DNA of 6,303 nucleotides from Halomonas sp. (GTDB lineage Bacteria; Pseudomonadota; Gammaproteobacteria; Pseudomonadales; Halomonadaceae): positions 1 to 6,303 of the forward strand of contig SKVX01000173.1 in the NCBI GenBank assembly GCA_007129225.1, read 5' to 3'. The position numbers and the translations under genes are program-made. How positions within the stretch are numbered: position 1 is the first letter of the stretch; the number at the start of each line of letters is the position of its first letter. The notes under the pieces were generated by a model, which did not search any database, had not been told where the DNA came from, and was given only the letters and a program-made list of their open reading frames with translations. Of the stretch, positions 1-6,302 are shown piece after piece.

Positions 1-153
1 CCGGCGGGCATTACCGTGGTGACCGAGTCCGGCATCAATACCCGCAGCGACATGCTGCGCATGCGCGAGCATGACGTGAACGGCTTCCTGGTAGGCGAGG
101 CGTTCATGCGCGAGGAAGACCCAGGCGAAGCGCTGAGGCGGCTCTTCTTCTAA
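1..153 (+). CDS. trpC: Indole-3-glycerol phosphate synthase, C-terminal end (partial)
   Basis: The window opens inside this gene; the last 50 codons and the TAA stop are present. The family closes the indole ring, converting 1-(2-carboxyphenylamino)-1-deoxyribulose 5-phosphate to indole-3-glycerol phosphate in cytosolic tryptophan synthesis. The visible part is the end of a TIM barrel: a strand ending in TESGI, then an Arg- and Met-rich helix, then NGFLVGEAFMRE. ESGI and the GFLVGEAFM phosphate-binding strand are hallmarks of IGPS, and the protein ends about where family members normally end (RRLFF). There is no C-terminal extension, so this looks like a stand-alone TrpC and not a TrpC-TrpF fusion. 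It is followed at once by a strong terminator, so it is probably the last gene of its trp operon. The upstream trp genes lie outside the window. Confidence 0.93.
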   Translation, partial: PAGITVVTESGINTRSDMLRMREHDVNGFLVGEAFMREEDPGEALRRLFF

Positions 154-170
154 GCCAGCCGTATTTTCCC

Positions 171-206
171 AAGCAAAAGGGCAGCCACCACGCTGCCCTT
201 TTGCTT
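171..206. terminator. Bidirectional intrinsic terminator between trpC and DUF2905
   Basis: Two 15-base arms, AAGCAAAAGGGCAGC (171-185) and GCTGCCCTTTTGCTT (192-206), are perfect reverse complements around a 6-base loop CACCAC. The GC-rich core (GGGCAGC/GCTGCCC) is flanked by an A-tract on one side and a T-tract (TTTTGCTT) on the other, so the RNA from either strand makes a core stem followed by a U-rich run. It sits 17 bases after the trpC stop and about 150 bases after the leftward DUF2905 stop. It can therefore end both convergent transcripts. Confidence 0.92.
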
Positions 207-355
207 GTCAAGAGATCATGCCTTCCCTGGCCTCAAATCCCGCCACTTCCTCCGCGCAGTTCATTTTCAGCGATGAGCTACACGGGGGTCGCGCACCTGT
301 CCAAGGTGGCGTCGATCAAGACCCAGGGTGTGCCGGCGGTGGACGGCGAGGCGCG

Positions 356-556
356 TTATCGCCCTGACAGCCACAGGATCAGTGAGAGCACCACGCTGAT
401 CAGGATCATGGTGGTGATGGGGAAGAAGAAGGAGAAGCCCTCGCGGCGGATGGCAATATCGCCGGGCAGCTGGCCAAGGGGCAGCTTGGAGAGCCAGGGC
501 CAGAGCAGCCCAATGGCGACGATGCACAGGCCGATGATGATCAGGGTGCGAGACAT
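356..556 (-). CDS. DUF2905 family small inner-membrane protein
   Basis: This 66-residue protein is almost entirely hydrophobic. Two membrane segments are predicted by eye, at about residues 4-21 (TLIIIGLCIVAIGLLWPW) and 46-63 (PITTMILISVVLSLILWL). A conserved-looking loop, KLPLGQLPGDIAIRREGFSF (24-43), lies between them. The GDI-x-I-R-R-x-G-F-x-F-F-F-P pattern and the length of 60-70 residues are what I know of DUF2905 proteins; the family has no established function. The start is supported by AGGAGG four bases upstream. It lies 40 bases downstream of the ydiJ stop on the same strand with no terminator or evident promoter between, so it is probably cotranscribed with ydiJ. No catalytic residues can be recognised. 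A role in the membrane is all that can be inferred. Confidence 0.85.
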   Translation of the reverse strand: MSRTLIIIGLCIVAIGLLWPWLSKLPLGQLPGDIAIRREGFSFFFPITTMILISVVLSLILWLSGR

Positions 557-560
557 GCTG

Positions 561-566
561 CCTCCT
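561..566 (-). promoter_or_regulatory. Strong ribosome binding site for the DUF2905 gene
   Basis: On the minus strand AGGAGG is followed by CAGC and then the ATG at 556. This full anti-16S match fixes the start of the small protein. It also suggests that the protein is translated independently although its gene follows ydiJ in the same transcript. Confidence 0.8.
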
Positions 567-596
567 GTTCGCTCGTGGCTCGGATTGAATGGCCAT

Positions 597-3500
597 TTAC
601 CAACTCAGCTGGCGCAAATGGGCCAACAGCCCCTGCAGCGGGTGCTGCAGGGGCTGGTCGGAGAGGCGCTTCGCCTGGCTGCGGCAGGAGTAGCCGGTGG
701 CCAGCAGCCTGCCGGGGTTGGCGTCGCCTTCCACCACTGGCTTCCATGACTGGGCGTAGATGATCGCGGAGGTCTCGCGGTTGCGCGCCTCGTGGCCATA
801 GGTGCCGGACATGCCGCAGCAGCCGGTGGCGACAAGCTCCAGCTCGAAGCCGAAGACGGCAAATACCTGCTGCCACGCCTTGGGGCTGCCCGGAGCGTTG
901 GTCTTCTCGGTGCAGTGGGAGAGCAACCGGAAGCCGGGGTCGGCAAGGTCGTCGAGCTGCTGGCTCAACGCCGGTGGCACCAGGTGCCGGCCCTGGGTGA
1001 CCAGCCACTCCTGCAGCATCAGTACTTTGGGCACGCTATCGGGAGTGAGGGCCTTCACGTACTCCTGGCGGTAGGTGAGGGTCATGGCCGGATCGATGCC
1101 CACCAGCGGAACGCCGAACTCGGCCAGGGCGCGCAGCCGCCGGGCCTGCTTCTCGGCGGTGTGCGCGAAGGCGCCCATGAAGCCCTGCACGTTCAGCGGC
1201 TTGCCATTGGGCGAGTAGGGGGCGACGAAGACCCGGATGTCCAGGCGCGACAGCAGTTCGACGATATCCATCACCACCTCAGCCTCGAAGAAGCTGGTGA
1301 AGGCGTCCTGCACGATGATCACACTTCTGGCTTTCTGCGCTTCGGTCAGCAGCCCCAGAGCAACCGGCGTGGCCTCGCTCACGCCCCAGGCGGCCAGTTG
1401 CTGCTTCAGCCTGGCTCGTGACAGTTTCGGGCTGTCGACCATGCCGATGGGTCCGGCCAGCAGCCGCTCGACCAGTCGGTTGTTCAGTGCGGTGTTGTAG
1501 AGCGGTGCCACCTTGGCCAGCACCGGCACGAAGAACTCCAGCCCGCCGATCAGGTAGTCGCGCACCGGACGCAGGTAGCGGCCGTGGTAGGCCTCCAGGA
1601 ACAGCGAACGCGACTCGGGCACGTTGACCTTCACCGGGCACTGCCCGGCGCAGGACTTGCACGCCAGGCACCCGGCCATGGCGTCGTAGACCTGATGGGA
1701 GAAGTCGTCCTCGTCGCGGCGCTTGTAGCTGTTGCGTATCCGGGCCGGCAGGCGCTTGAAGAAGCCCAGGGCTCCTTCGGCGCGCTGCTGTCGTGTCTGC
1801 TCCACCAGGTCGATGCCGGCGTCTCCCTGCAGGCGAAGCCACTCGCGGATCAGGCTGGCACGGCCCTTGGGCGAATGGACGCGGTCGCGGGTGGCCTTCC
1901 ACGACGGACACATGGCGTCGTCTGGATCGTAGTTGTAGCAGGCGCCGTTGCCGTTGCAGTACACCGTGGCGGCATGGGATTGCCACACACGCTCGTCTAT
2001 CTGGCGATCGAACTGGCCGCGGGTGGGTACCCCGTCGATGGTCAGCAGACCCGGGTCGACGAGATTGACCGGCTGCGCCTCGACCGCTTCGGGCGAGATA
2101 TCAAACGCCTCCCCAGTGGGCTCGGCCGGGGTATCAAGCGCCTTTCCCGCGGGTTCGGGCGGGATAAACATAGGTGTGGCGATCTTGCCGGGGTTGAGCT
2201 GGTTGTGGGGGTCGAAGGCGGCCTTGACCCGCTGCAGGCTAGGGTAGAGCTCGCCGAAGAACTTGGGGGCGTACTCCGAGCGCACCCCCTTGCCATGCTC
2301 GCCCCACAGCAGTCCGCCATACTGGTGGGTCAGCTCGGCTACCTCGTCGGAAATCTCTCGGATCAGCCGCTCCTGGGCGGGGTCCTTCATGTCGATGGCG
2401 GGGCGCACGTGGAGCACGCCGGCATCCACGTGGCCGAACATGCCGTAGGTGAGCCCGCGGGCGTCGAGGAGGGCGCGGAACTCCGCAATGTAGTCGGCCA
2501 GCTGTTCCGGCGGTACCGCGGTGTCCTCGACAAAGGGGATGGGGCGCTTCTCGCCCTTTTCATCGACCCTGGCGTTGCCCAGCAGCCCCACGGCGCGCTT
2601 GCGCATGCCGTAGACCTTCTGGATCTGGGCGCGGCCTTCGGCCAGGGTATGGCCGAGCCGGTCCACACTGGCGTCTGCCTCCAGATGGCGGCAGAAGGCC
2701 TCGACTCGCCCACTGAGCCGTGCCGGGTCGTCATCGTTGAACTCGACCAGGTTGATGCCGCGAATGGCCGCGGCCTGCTGCGTCGCTGTGGCGGTGGCGT
2801 CCTCGCCACCCTCGGCGCTAGCCGCGCTGGGAAAGAACTCGGCCACGCTGTCCCAGACGAAGTCCTCCATGGCCAGCAGCAGCACCTTGTCATCCACCGT
2901 CTCGATGGAGGTGGGCCTGGCTTCGGAAGCCATCAGGGCCTTGGCGTCACGCAGGGCGTCCATGAATCCGGCGTAGCGCACGTTGACCAGGGTCGAGTGC
3001 CTGGGGATCGGCAGCACGTTGAGCACCGCCTCGTTGAGGAAGCCCAGCGAGCCTTCCGAACCGCACAGCAGGCTGTTGATGTCGAGGCGACCATCCGCGT
3101 CGCGCAGGTGGGCCAGGTCGTAGCCGGTGAGGCAGCGATTGAGCGGCGGGAACTTGGCCGTGATCAGCTCGCGCTGGTCATCGATGATCTCCCGAGCGGT
3201 GCGGAAGACGTTGCCGATCACGCCGCTGTGGTGGCACAGTGTCTCCAGCTCGTTATCGTCGATCGGTCGGCTATGCAGGCGTTCACCGCCAAGCAGCACG
3301 GTATCGAGCTCGAGTACATGGTCGCGTGTCTTGCCATACTCGCAACTGCCCTGGCCGCTGGCATCGGTGGAGATCATGCCGCCGATGGTGGCGCGGTTGG
3401 AGGTGGAGAGGTCCGGGGCGAAGAACAGCCCATGGGGCTTCAGCGCCGCATTGAGCTGGTCCTTGACCACCCCGGCCTGGACCCGTACCCGGCGGTTCTC

Positions 3501-3860
3501 GACGTCGACCTCGAGTATCCGGTTCATGTGCCGCGAGACGTCCACCACCAGGCCGTCGGTGAGCGACTGGCCGTTGGTGCCGGTGCCGCCACCCCGGGGC
3601 GTTAGCACCACCTGGCGGTGCGGCGCTTCGCCGGCCAGTCGGGTGATCAGCTCGAGATCCTCGGCGTGGCGCGGAAACAGCACCGCCTGGGGCAGGAGCT
3701 GGTATATCGAGTTGTCGGTGGCCAGCACCGTGCGGCTGGCGTAGTCCGGGGCGATCTCGCCCTCGAAGCCCCGCGCCTTGAGTACGTCGAGAAAGCGAAG
3801 GTAACGGGCGTCGAGGCCGGCAAGGGTGCTCGATTGAGTGGTGTCCAGTCGTGCGATCAT
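597..3860 (-). CDS. ydiJ: YdiJ-type FAD/iron-sulfur oxidoreductase, probable D-2-hydroxyglutarate dehydrogenase
   Basis: This 1087-residue flavoprotein matches E. coli YdiJ, as I remember its sequence, from end to end. YdiJ-type enzymes are reported to oxidise D-2-hydroxyglutarate to 2-oxoglutarate, passing electrons through iron-sulfur centres. A PCMH/VAO-type FAD domain spans about residues 50-285, with TPRGGGTGTNGQSL at 87-100 and the ATIGGMISTDASGQGS region at 157-172. The FAD-oxidase C-terminal domain runs to about 560, with YGMFGHVDAGVLHVRP at 472-487, WGEHGKG at 519-525 and FDPHNQLNPGKI at 549-560. The iron-sulfur part follows: C635, C641 and C651-P, then C731-x2-C734-x2-C737-x3-C741-P. 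A CCG-type domain closes the protein (C983, C1014-C1015-G, C1059). It is about 70 residues longer than E. coli YdiJ, mainly through Ala/Thr-rich residues 343-366 and a repeat-bearing linker at 565-600. The N-terminus aligns with YdiJ, which supports the ATG start despite a weak ribosome site. The substrate is inferred from the family. Confidence 0.93.
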   Translation of the reverse strand: MIARLDTTQSSTLAGLDARYLRFLDVLKARGFEGEIAPDYASRTVLATDNSIYQLLPQAVLFPRHAEDLELITRLAGEAPHRQVVLTPRGGGTGTNGQSLTDGLVVDVSRHMNRILEVDVENRRVRVQAGVVKDQLNAALKPHGLFFAPDLSTSNRATIGGMISTDASGQGSCEYGKTRDHVLELDTVLLGGERLHSRPIDDNELETLCHHSGVIGNVFRTAREIIDDQRELITAKFPPLNRCLTGYDLAHLRDADGRLDINSLLCGSEGSLGFLNEAVLNVLPIPRHSTLVNVRYAGFMDALRDAKALMASEARPTSIETVDDKVLLLAMEDFVWDSVAEFFPSAASAEGGEDATATATQQAAAIRGINLVEFNDDDPARLSGRVEAFCRHLEADASVDRLGHTLAEGRAQIQKVYGMRKRAVGLLGNARVDEKGEKRPIPFVEDTAVPPEQLADYIAEFRALLDARGLTYGMFGHVDAGVLHVRPAIDMKDPAQERLIREISDEVAELTHQYGGLLWGEHGKGVRSEYAPKFFGELYPSLQRVKAAFDPHNQLNPGKIATPMFIPPEPAGKALDTPAEPTGEAFDISPEAVEAQPVNLVDPGLLTIDGVPTRGQFDRQIDERVWQSHAATVYCNGNGACYNYDPDDAMCPSWKATRDRVHSPKGRASLIREWLRLQGDAGIDLVEQTRQQRAEGALGFFKRLPARIRNSYKRRDEDDFSHQVYDAMAGCLACKSCAGQCPVKVNVPESRSLFLEAYHGRYLRPVRDYLIGGLEFFVPVLAKVAPLYNTALNNRLVERLLAGPIGMVDSPKLSRARLKQQLAAWGVSEATPVALGLLTEAQKARSVIIVQDAFTSFFEAEVVMDIVELLSRLDIRVFVAPYSPNGKPLNVQGFMGAFAHTAEKQARRLRALAEFGVPLVGIDPAMTLTYRQEYVKALTPDSVPKVLMLQEWLVTQGRHLVPPALSQQLDDLADPGFRLLSHCTEKTNAPGSPKAWQQVFAVFGFELELVATGCCGMSGTYGHEARNRETSAIIYAQSWKPVVEGDANPGRLLATGYSCRSQAKRLSDQPLQHPLQGLLAHLRQLSW
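627..656. repeat. Perfect 13-bp inverted repeat in the 3' end of ydiJ
   Basis: CAGCCCCTGCAGC (627-639) and GCTGCAGGGGCTG (644-656) are exact reverse complements around a 4-base loop. In the ydiJ mRNA this would be a very stable, GC-rich hairpin about 28 bases before the stop codon and 70-100 bases before the DUF2905 start. No U-tract follows, so it is not a standard intrinsic terminator. It encodes part of PLQHPLQGLL, a stretch resembling the end of E. coli YdiJ, so protein coding alone may explain it. Confidence 0.8.
2097..2162 (-). repeat. Tandem duplication of a 33-bp (11-residue) linker unit within ydiJ
   Basis: Two adjacent 33-bp units, 2130-2162 and 2097-2129, match at 25 of 33 positions by hand count and stay in frame. 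They encode PPEPAGKALDT (residues 567-577) and PAEPTGEAFDI (578-588). The next residues, SPEAVEAQPVN, may be a third, decayed unit. The repeat lies exactly at the junction between the FAD half, which ends at NPGKI (residue 560), and the iron-sulfur half. E. coli YdiJ has only a short connector there. A Pro/Glu/Ala-rich flexible linker is the likely consequence. Confidence 0.8.
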
Positions 3861-3922
3861 GGTGTCGTATTCGGTCGTTGTCGCTGCCGCGGCAGGGCCG
3901 GGCAGGCAGAAGGGATGCCGCT

Positions 3923-3951
3923 ACTTTACCCCGAGACGGCAGTGGTGCGCA
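3923..3951 (-). promoter_or_regulatory. Weak candidate sigma-70 promoter for ydiJ
   Basis: On the minus strand TGCGCA (3946-3951, 3 of 6 matches to the -35 consensus) is separated by 17 bases from TAAAGT (3923-3928, 4 of 6 matches to the -10). It would give a leader of about 55 bases containing the 12-bp palindrome at 3884-3895. The match is poor, and the site is proposed mainly because ydiJ must start in this short divergent region. Confidence 0.25.
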
Positions 3952-3971
3952 TCCCGGCAAATGGCTGTCGC

Positions 3972-4001
3972 ATGGCACACGGCCGTCCTTTTGCCTACAA
4001 T
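3972..4001 (+). promoter_or_regulatory. Candidate sigma-70 promoter for serS
   Basis: TACAAT at 3996-4001 matches the -10 consensus at 5 of 6 positions. ATGGCA at 3972-3977 matches the -35 at 4 of 6, with an 18-base spacer. Transcription would start near 4008, giving a leader of about 33 bases before the serS ATG. The spacer contains the palindrome ACGGCCGT (3979-3986). The leader carries no strong Shine-Dalgarno sequence; GGA at 4029-4031 is the nearest candidate. Confidence 0.5.
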
Positions 4002-4040
4002 GGGCGCCCCGATTTCACCCTATGCGACGGACTGGATTCC

Positions 4041-5318
4041 ATGCTCGATCCCAAACTGCTGCGCAGCGACCTCGAGATGGTCGCACTACGACTGGCCAAG
4101 CGGGGCTTTGTCCTGGATACGGGGCGACTCGAGATGCTGGAGTCGCGCCGTCGTGAACTGCAGGCCGAGACCGAGTCACTGCAGAACGAGCGCAATACCC
4201 GCTCCAAGTCGATTGGCAAGGCCAAGGCCCAGGGCGAGGATATCCAGCCGCTGCTGGCCGAGGTCAACGACCTGGGCGACCGGCTCGATGCGGCCAAGGC
4301 TCGGCTGGCCGAGGTGCAGGTGGAATGGGACGAGCTGACCAGCGGCCTGCCCAACCTGCCCCACGAGAGCGTGCCGGAAGGTGAGAGCGAGGAGGAGAAC
4401 GTCGAACTGCATCGCTGGGGCGCGCCCAGGACCTTCGACTTCACGGTACGGGATCACGTGGACCTGGGCGGGCTGCTAGGCAACCTCGACTTCGAGCTGG
4501 CGACCAAGCTGACCGGCGCTCGTTTCGCGGTGATGCGCGGGCCCATTGCCCGCCTGCATCGCGCCCTGACCCAGTTCATGCTCGACAAGCAGACCCTGGA
4601 GCACGGCTACGAGGAGTGCTACGTCCCCTATATGGTCAATGAGGCGTCGTTGTACGGCACCGGCCAGCTGCCCAAGTTCGGCGAGGACCTCTTCCGGCTG
4701 GACGACGAGCGGGGCTATCACCTGATCCCCACCGCGGAAGTGCCGCTGACCAACTTCGCCCGTGACGAGATCCTCTCCCACAAGGTGCTGCCGGTGAAGC
4801 TCACCGCCCATACACCGTGCTTCCGCAGCGAGGCGGGCTCCCATGGTCGCGACACCCGGGGCATGATTCGCCAGCACCAGTTCGACAAGGTCGAGATGGT
4901 GCAGATGGTCGAGCCCGAGCGCAGCTACGAGGCCCTGGAGGAGATGCGCGGCCATGCGGAAGCGATCCTGCAGGCGCTGGAACTTCCTTACCGGGTGGTG
5001 ACCCTGTGCACCGGTGACATGGGCTTCGGTGCGGCCAAGACCTATGATCTGGAAGTGTGGCTGCCCAGCCAGGAGACCTACCGCGAGATCTCCTCGGTTT
5101 CCAACTGCGAGGACTTCCAGGCGCGACGCATGCAGGCGCGCTTCCGTCATCCCGACCAGAAGAAGCCGCAGCTGCTGCACACCCTCAACGGCTCCGGCCT
5201 GGCGGTGGGGCGCTGCCTGATCGCGGTGATGGAGAATCACCAGAACGCCGACGGCTCGATCACCGTGCCCGAGGCCTTGCGGCCTTTCATGGGCGGCGTC
5301 GAGACCATTAACGTTTAG
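4041..5318 (+). CDS. serS: Seryl-tRNA synthetase
   Basis: This 425-residue class II aminoacyl-tRNA synthetase charges tRNA-Ser (and tRNA-Sec where present) with serine in the cytosol. The N-terminal arm, residues about 1-110, is the usual long antiparallel coiled coil that grips the tRNA variable arm: MLDPKLLRSD, then heptad-rich helices from about 27 to 100. The catalytic domain follows. Motif 1 lies around 168-200. The serine-binding TAE is at 231-233 within LIPTAEVPLTN. Motif 2, FRSEAGSHGRDTRGMIRQHQF, is at 261-281. ETYREISSVSNCEDFQARR is at 345-363, and motif 3, with R391 in GLAVGRCLIAVMEN, is at 386-399. All key segments are intact and the length is normal. The frame is open far upstream, but MLDPKLLR is the standard start of the family, and the candidate promoter sits just before it. 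The gene stands alone, divergent from ydiJ and convergent with the SIMPL gene. Confidence 0.98.
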   Translation: MLDPKLLRSDLEMVALRLAKRGFVLDTGRLEMLESRRRELQAETESLQNERNTRSKSIGKAKAQGEDIQPLLAEVNDLGDRLDAAKARLAEVQVEWDELTSGLPNLPHESVPEGESEEENVELHRWGAPRTFDFTVRDHVDLGGLLGNLDFELATKLTGARFAVMRGPIARLHRALTQFMLDKQTLEHGYEECYVPYMVNEASLYGTGQLPKFGEDLFRLDDERGYHLIPTAEVPLTNFARDEILSHKVLPVKLTAHTPCFRSEAGSHGRDTRGMIRQHQFDKVEMVQMVEPERSYEALEEMRGHAEAILQALELPYRVVTLCTGDMGFGAAKTYDLEVWLPSQETYREISSVSNCEDFQARRMQARFRHPDQKKPQLLHTLNGSGLAVGRCLIAVMENHQNADGSITVPEALRPFMGGVETINV

Positions 5319-5360
5319 TCAAATCCGACAGGCTCCTAGGTACCCGGCCGCATGCTTGGC

Positions 5361-6137
5361 TTAAGACTCCGGTTCGATCGTCCAACTGACGCTGACCCCG
5401 GCGTCGATGGTGACGGTGCCGGGGCGGTACTCCGCCTGGGGCGCACTTTCGCGCATGTCGGCGCTCATGGCCATCATGCGCGGGGCGTAGACCGGCGACT
5501 GGGTCTCGCTCACCGTGATCACCGAGCCCAGCGTCACTCCCAGGGTGGAGGCCATCAGTTCGGCCTTGTGGCGCGCCTTCTCAAGAGCCAGCACCAGCGC
5601 CTCGTCGGTGGCGGCGTCGCGATCGGCGAGATCGTATATCACGCCATCCAGGGCGTTGACCCCGGCCTCGGTCAGGGCATCGAGCAGTTGGGGCAGGCGC
5701 TCCAGATCCCCCACCTTCACCTGGAAGGGGCGCTCCAGGCGCGTCCGTACCAAGGTTTCCCGCCCCCCTTCGCTGGTTCTGGCACCGGGGAGGTATTCGG
5801 GTTGCACGTTCAATGAGCCGGCAGTGATGGCATCACGCTCGACGCCTGCTTCTTCCAGAGTGCGAATCAGCACGGCGGCACGCTCCTCCAGCCGGTAGCG
5901 AGCTTCTTTCAATTCGTCGGGGTCGGAAGTGGATTCCTCGTCCCGGGCGACGGCCGGAGTTCGCTCCCAGAGTCGGGCATTGAGCGTGGCGCGGTCAGGC
6001 ACCACTTCCAGCTGGGCCTCGGCCTGAACATCGAGTCGCGAGCGAATGTCATCGGCGTGTACGGCCATGGCGCTGAACGGAGTCATGGCGACCAGTGCGC
6101 CTGCAAACAGGCAGGTGGAGAGAAGTGAACGGGGCAT
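5361..6137 (-). CDS. Exported SIMPL-domain (DUF541, YggE-like) protein
   Basis: This 258-residue protein has an N-terminal signal peptide: R3, a hydrophobic core at about 5-18, and a likely signal peptidase I site after AMA (25) or VHA (28). It should therefore be periplasmic. The rest, about residues 35-255, is a SIMPL domain resembling E. coli YggE: an opening strand with VVPDRATL (45-52), an Arg/Glu-rich helix (about 74-98), then AGVERDAITAGSLNVQPEY (97-115), a central RPFQVKVGDLERLPQLLDALTEAGVN (136-161), and a helix containing ALEKARHKAELMASTLG (184-200). SIMPL proteins are poorly defined. YggE has been linked to oxidative-stress resistance, and the family shows no catalytic motif. Cys9 lies too early and in the wrong context for a lipobox. 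The start is fixed by AAGGAGG four bases upstream. It converges with serS across 42 bases and is probably a single-gene unit; its promoter is not clear. Confidence 0.9.
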   Translation of the reverse strand: MPRSLLSTCLFAGALVAMTPFSAMAVHADDIRSRLDVQAEAQLEVVPDRATLNARLWERTPAVARDEESTSDPDELKEARYRLEERAAVLIRTLEEAGVERDAITAGSLNVQPEYLPGARTSEGGRETLVRTRLERPFQVKVGDLERLPQLLDALTEAGVNALDGVIYDLADRDAATDEALVLALEKARHKAELMASTLGVTLGSVITVSETQSPVYAPRMMAMSADMRESAPQAEYRPGTVTIDAGVSVSWTIEPES

Positions 6138-6141
6138 GGAG

Positions 6142-6148
6142 CCTCCTT
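6142..6148 (-). promoter_or_regulatory. Strong ribosome binding site for the SIMPL gene
   Basis: Minus-strand AAGGAGG lies four bases before the ATG at 6137. It selects that start over the in-frame internal Met codons 18 and 24, which would cut away most of the signal peptide. Confidence 0.8.
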
Positions 6149-6242
6149 GCCGCGGTGCTGTCAGGGATGAGCGTGCCAGGGTTGATGGGTGACGCTATTC
6201 GATTCGAGAGGCGACGACGAGTAAGGTTCCGTAACAGCGAAG

Positions 6243-6302
6243 TTTGTGTCGAGTGTCCGCGTTCAGCGGGTACCCGCCTTGGTGAACGGGCCATTTGTGT
6301 CG
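6243..6302. repeat. Palindrome and short direct repeats upstream of the SIMPL gene
   Basis: GCGGGTACCCGC (6266-6277) is a perfect 12-bp palindrome. It is bracketed by GTTCA (6261-6265) and TGAAC (6283-6287), an inverted pair placed off centre by five bases on one side. Outside these, TTTGTGTCG occurs at 6243-6251 and again at 6294-6302, and the core GTGTC also occurs at 6253-6257. The block lies 105-165 bases upstream of the SIMPL start, in DNA without a convincing gene. It could be an operator region or the leader of a gene beyond the window edge. No known regulator site is recognised. Confidence 0.5.

Noticed and set aside
201..749. Plus-strand open frame of 182 codons spanning DUF2905 and the end of ydiJ
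   Set aside because: Most of it is antisense to two real genes, and its first ATG lies within the terminator stem. Only the 273-356 part has unexplained codon bias, and that is reported separately.
1584..3605. Very long open frame (673 codons) on the plus strand opposite ydiJ
   Set aside because: It is the antisense shadow of ydiJ, whose strong G/C wobble bias suppresses stops on the opposite strand. The translation is rich in Gly, Val, His and Gln without any recognisable domain, and the ydiJ frame is unambiguous.
3618..4040. Upstream in-frame extension of serS
   Set aside because: The frame is open back to 3618 but runs antisense through the start of ydiJ. SerS proteins begin MLDPKLLR at 4041, and the candidate promoter lies downstream of 3618.
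4476..5240. Minus-strand open frame of 254 codons opposite serS
   Set aside because: It is a shadow of serS. The His/Leu/Gly-rich product matches nothing, and the serS motifs on the plus strand are complete.
5368..5382. GGTTCGATC sequence resembling a tRNA T-loop
   Set aside because: It lies in the last codons of the SIMPL gene, and no acceptor, D or anticodon arms or CCA end can be built around it.
6111..6113. Cys9 of the SIMPL protein as a lipoprotein cysteine
   Set aside because: LSTC lies before the hydrophobic core, too close to the N-terminus for a lipobox. A signal peptidase I site after residue 25 or 28 fits better.
6049..6294. Minus-strand open frame of 81 codons overlapping the start of the SIMPL gene
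   Set aside because: It is out of frame with the SIMPL gene, lacks a ribosome site, and has an Arg/Ser/Thr-rich composition typical of a shifted frame in GC-rich DNA.
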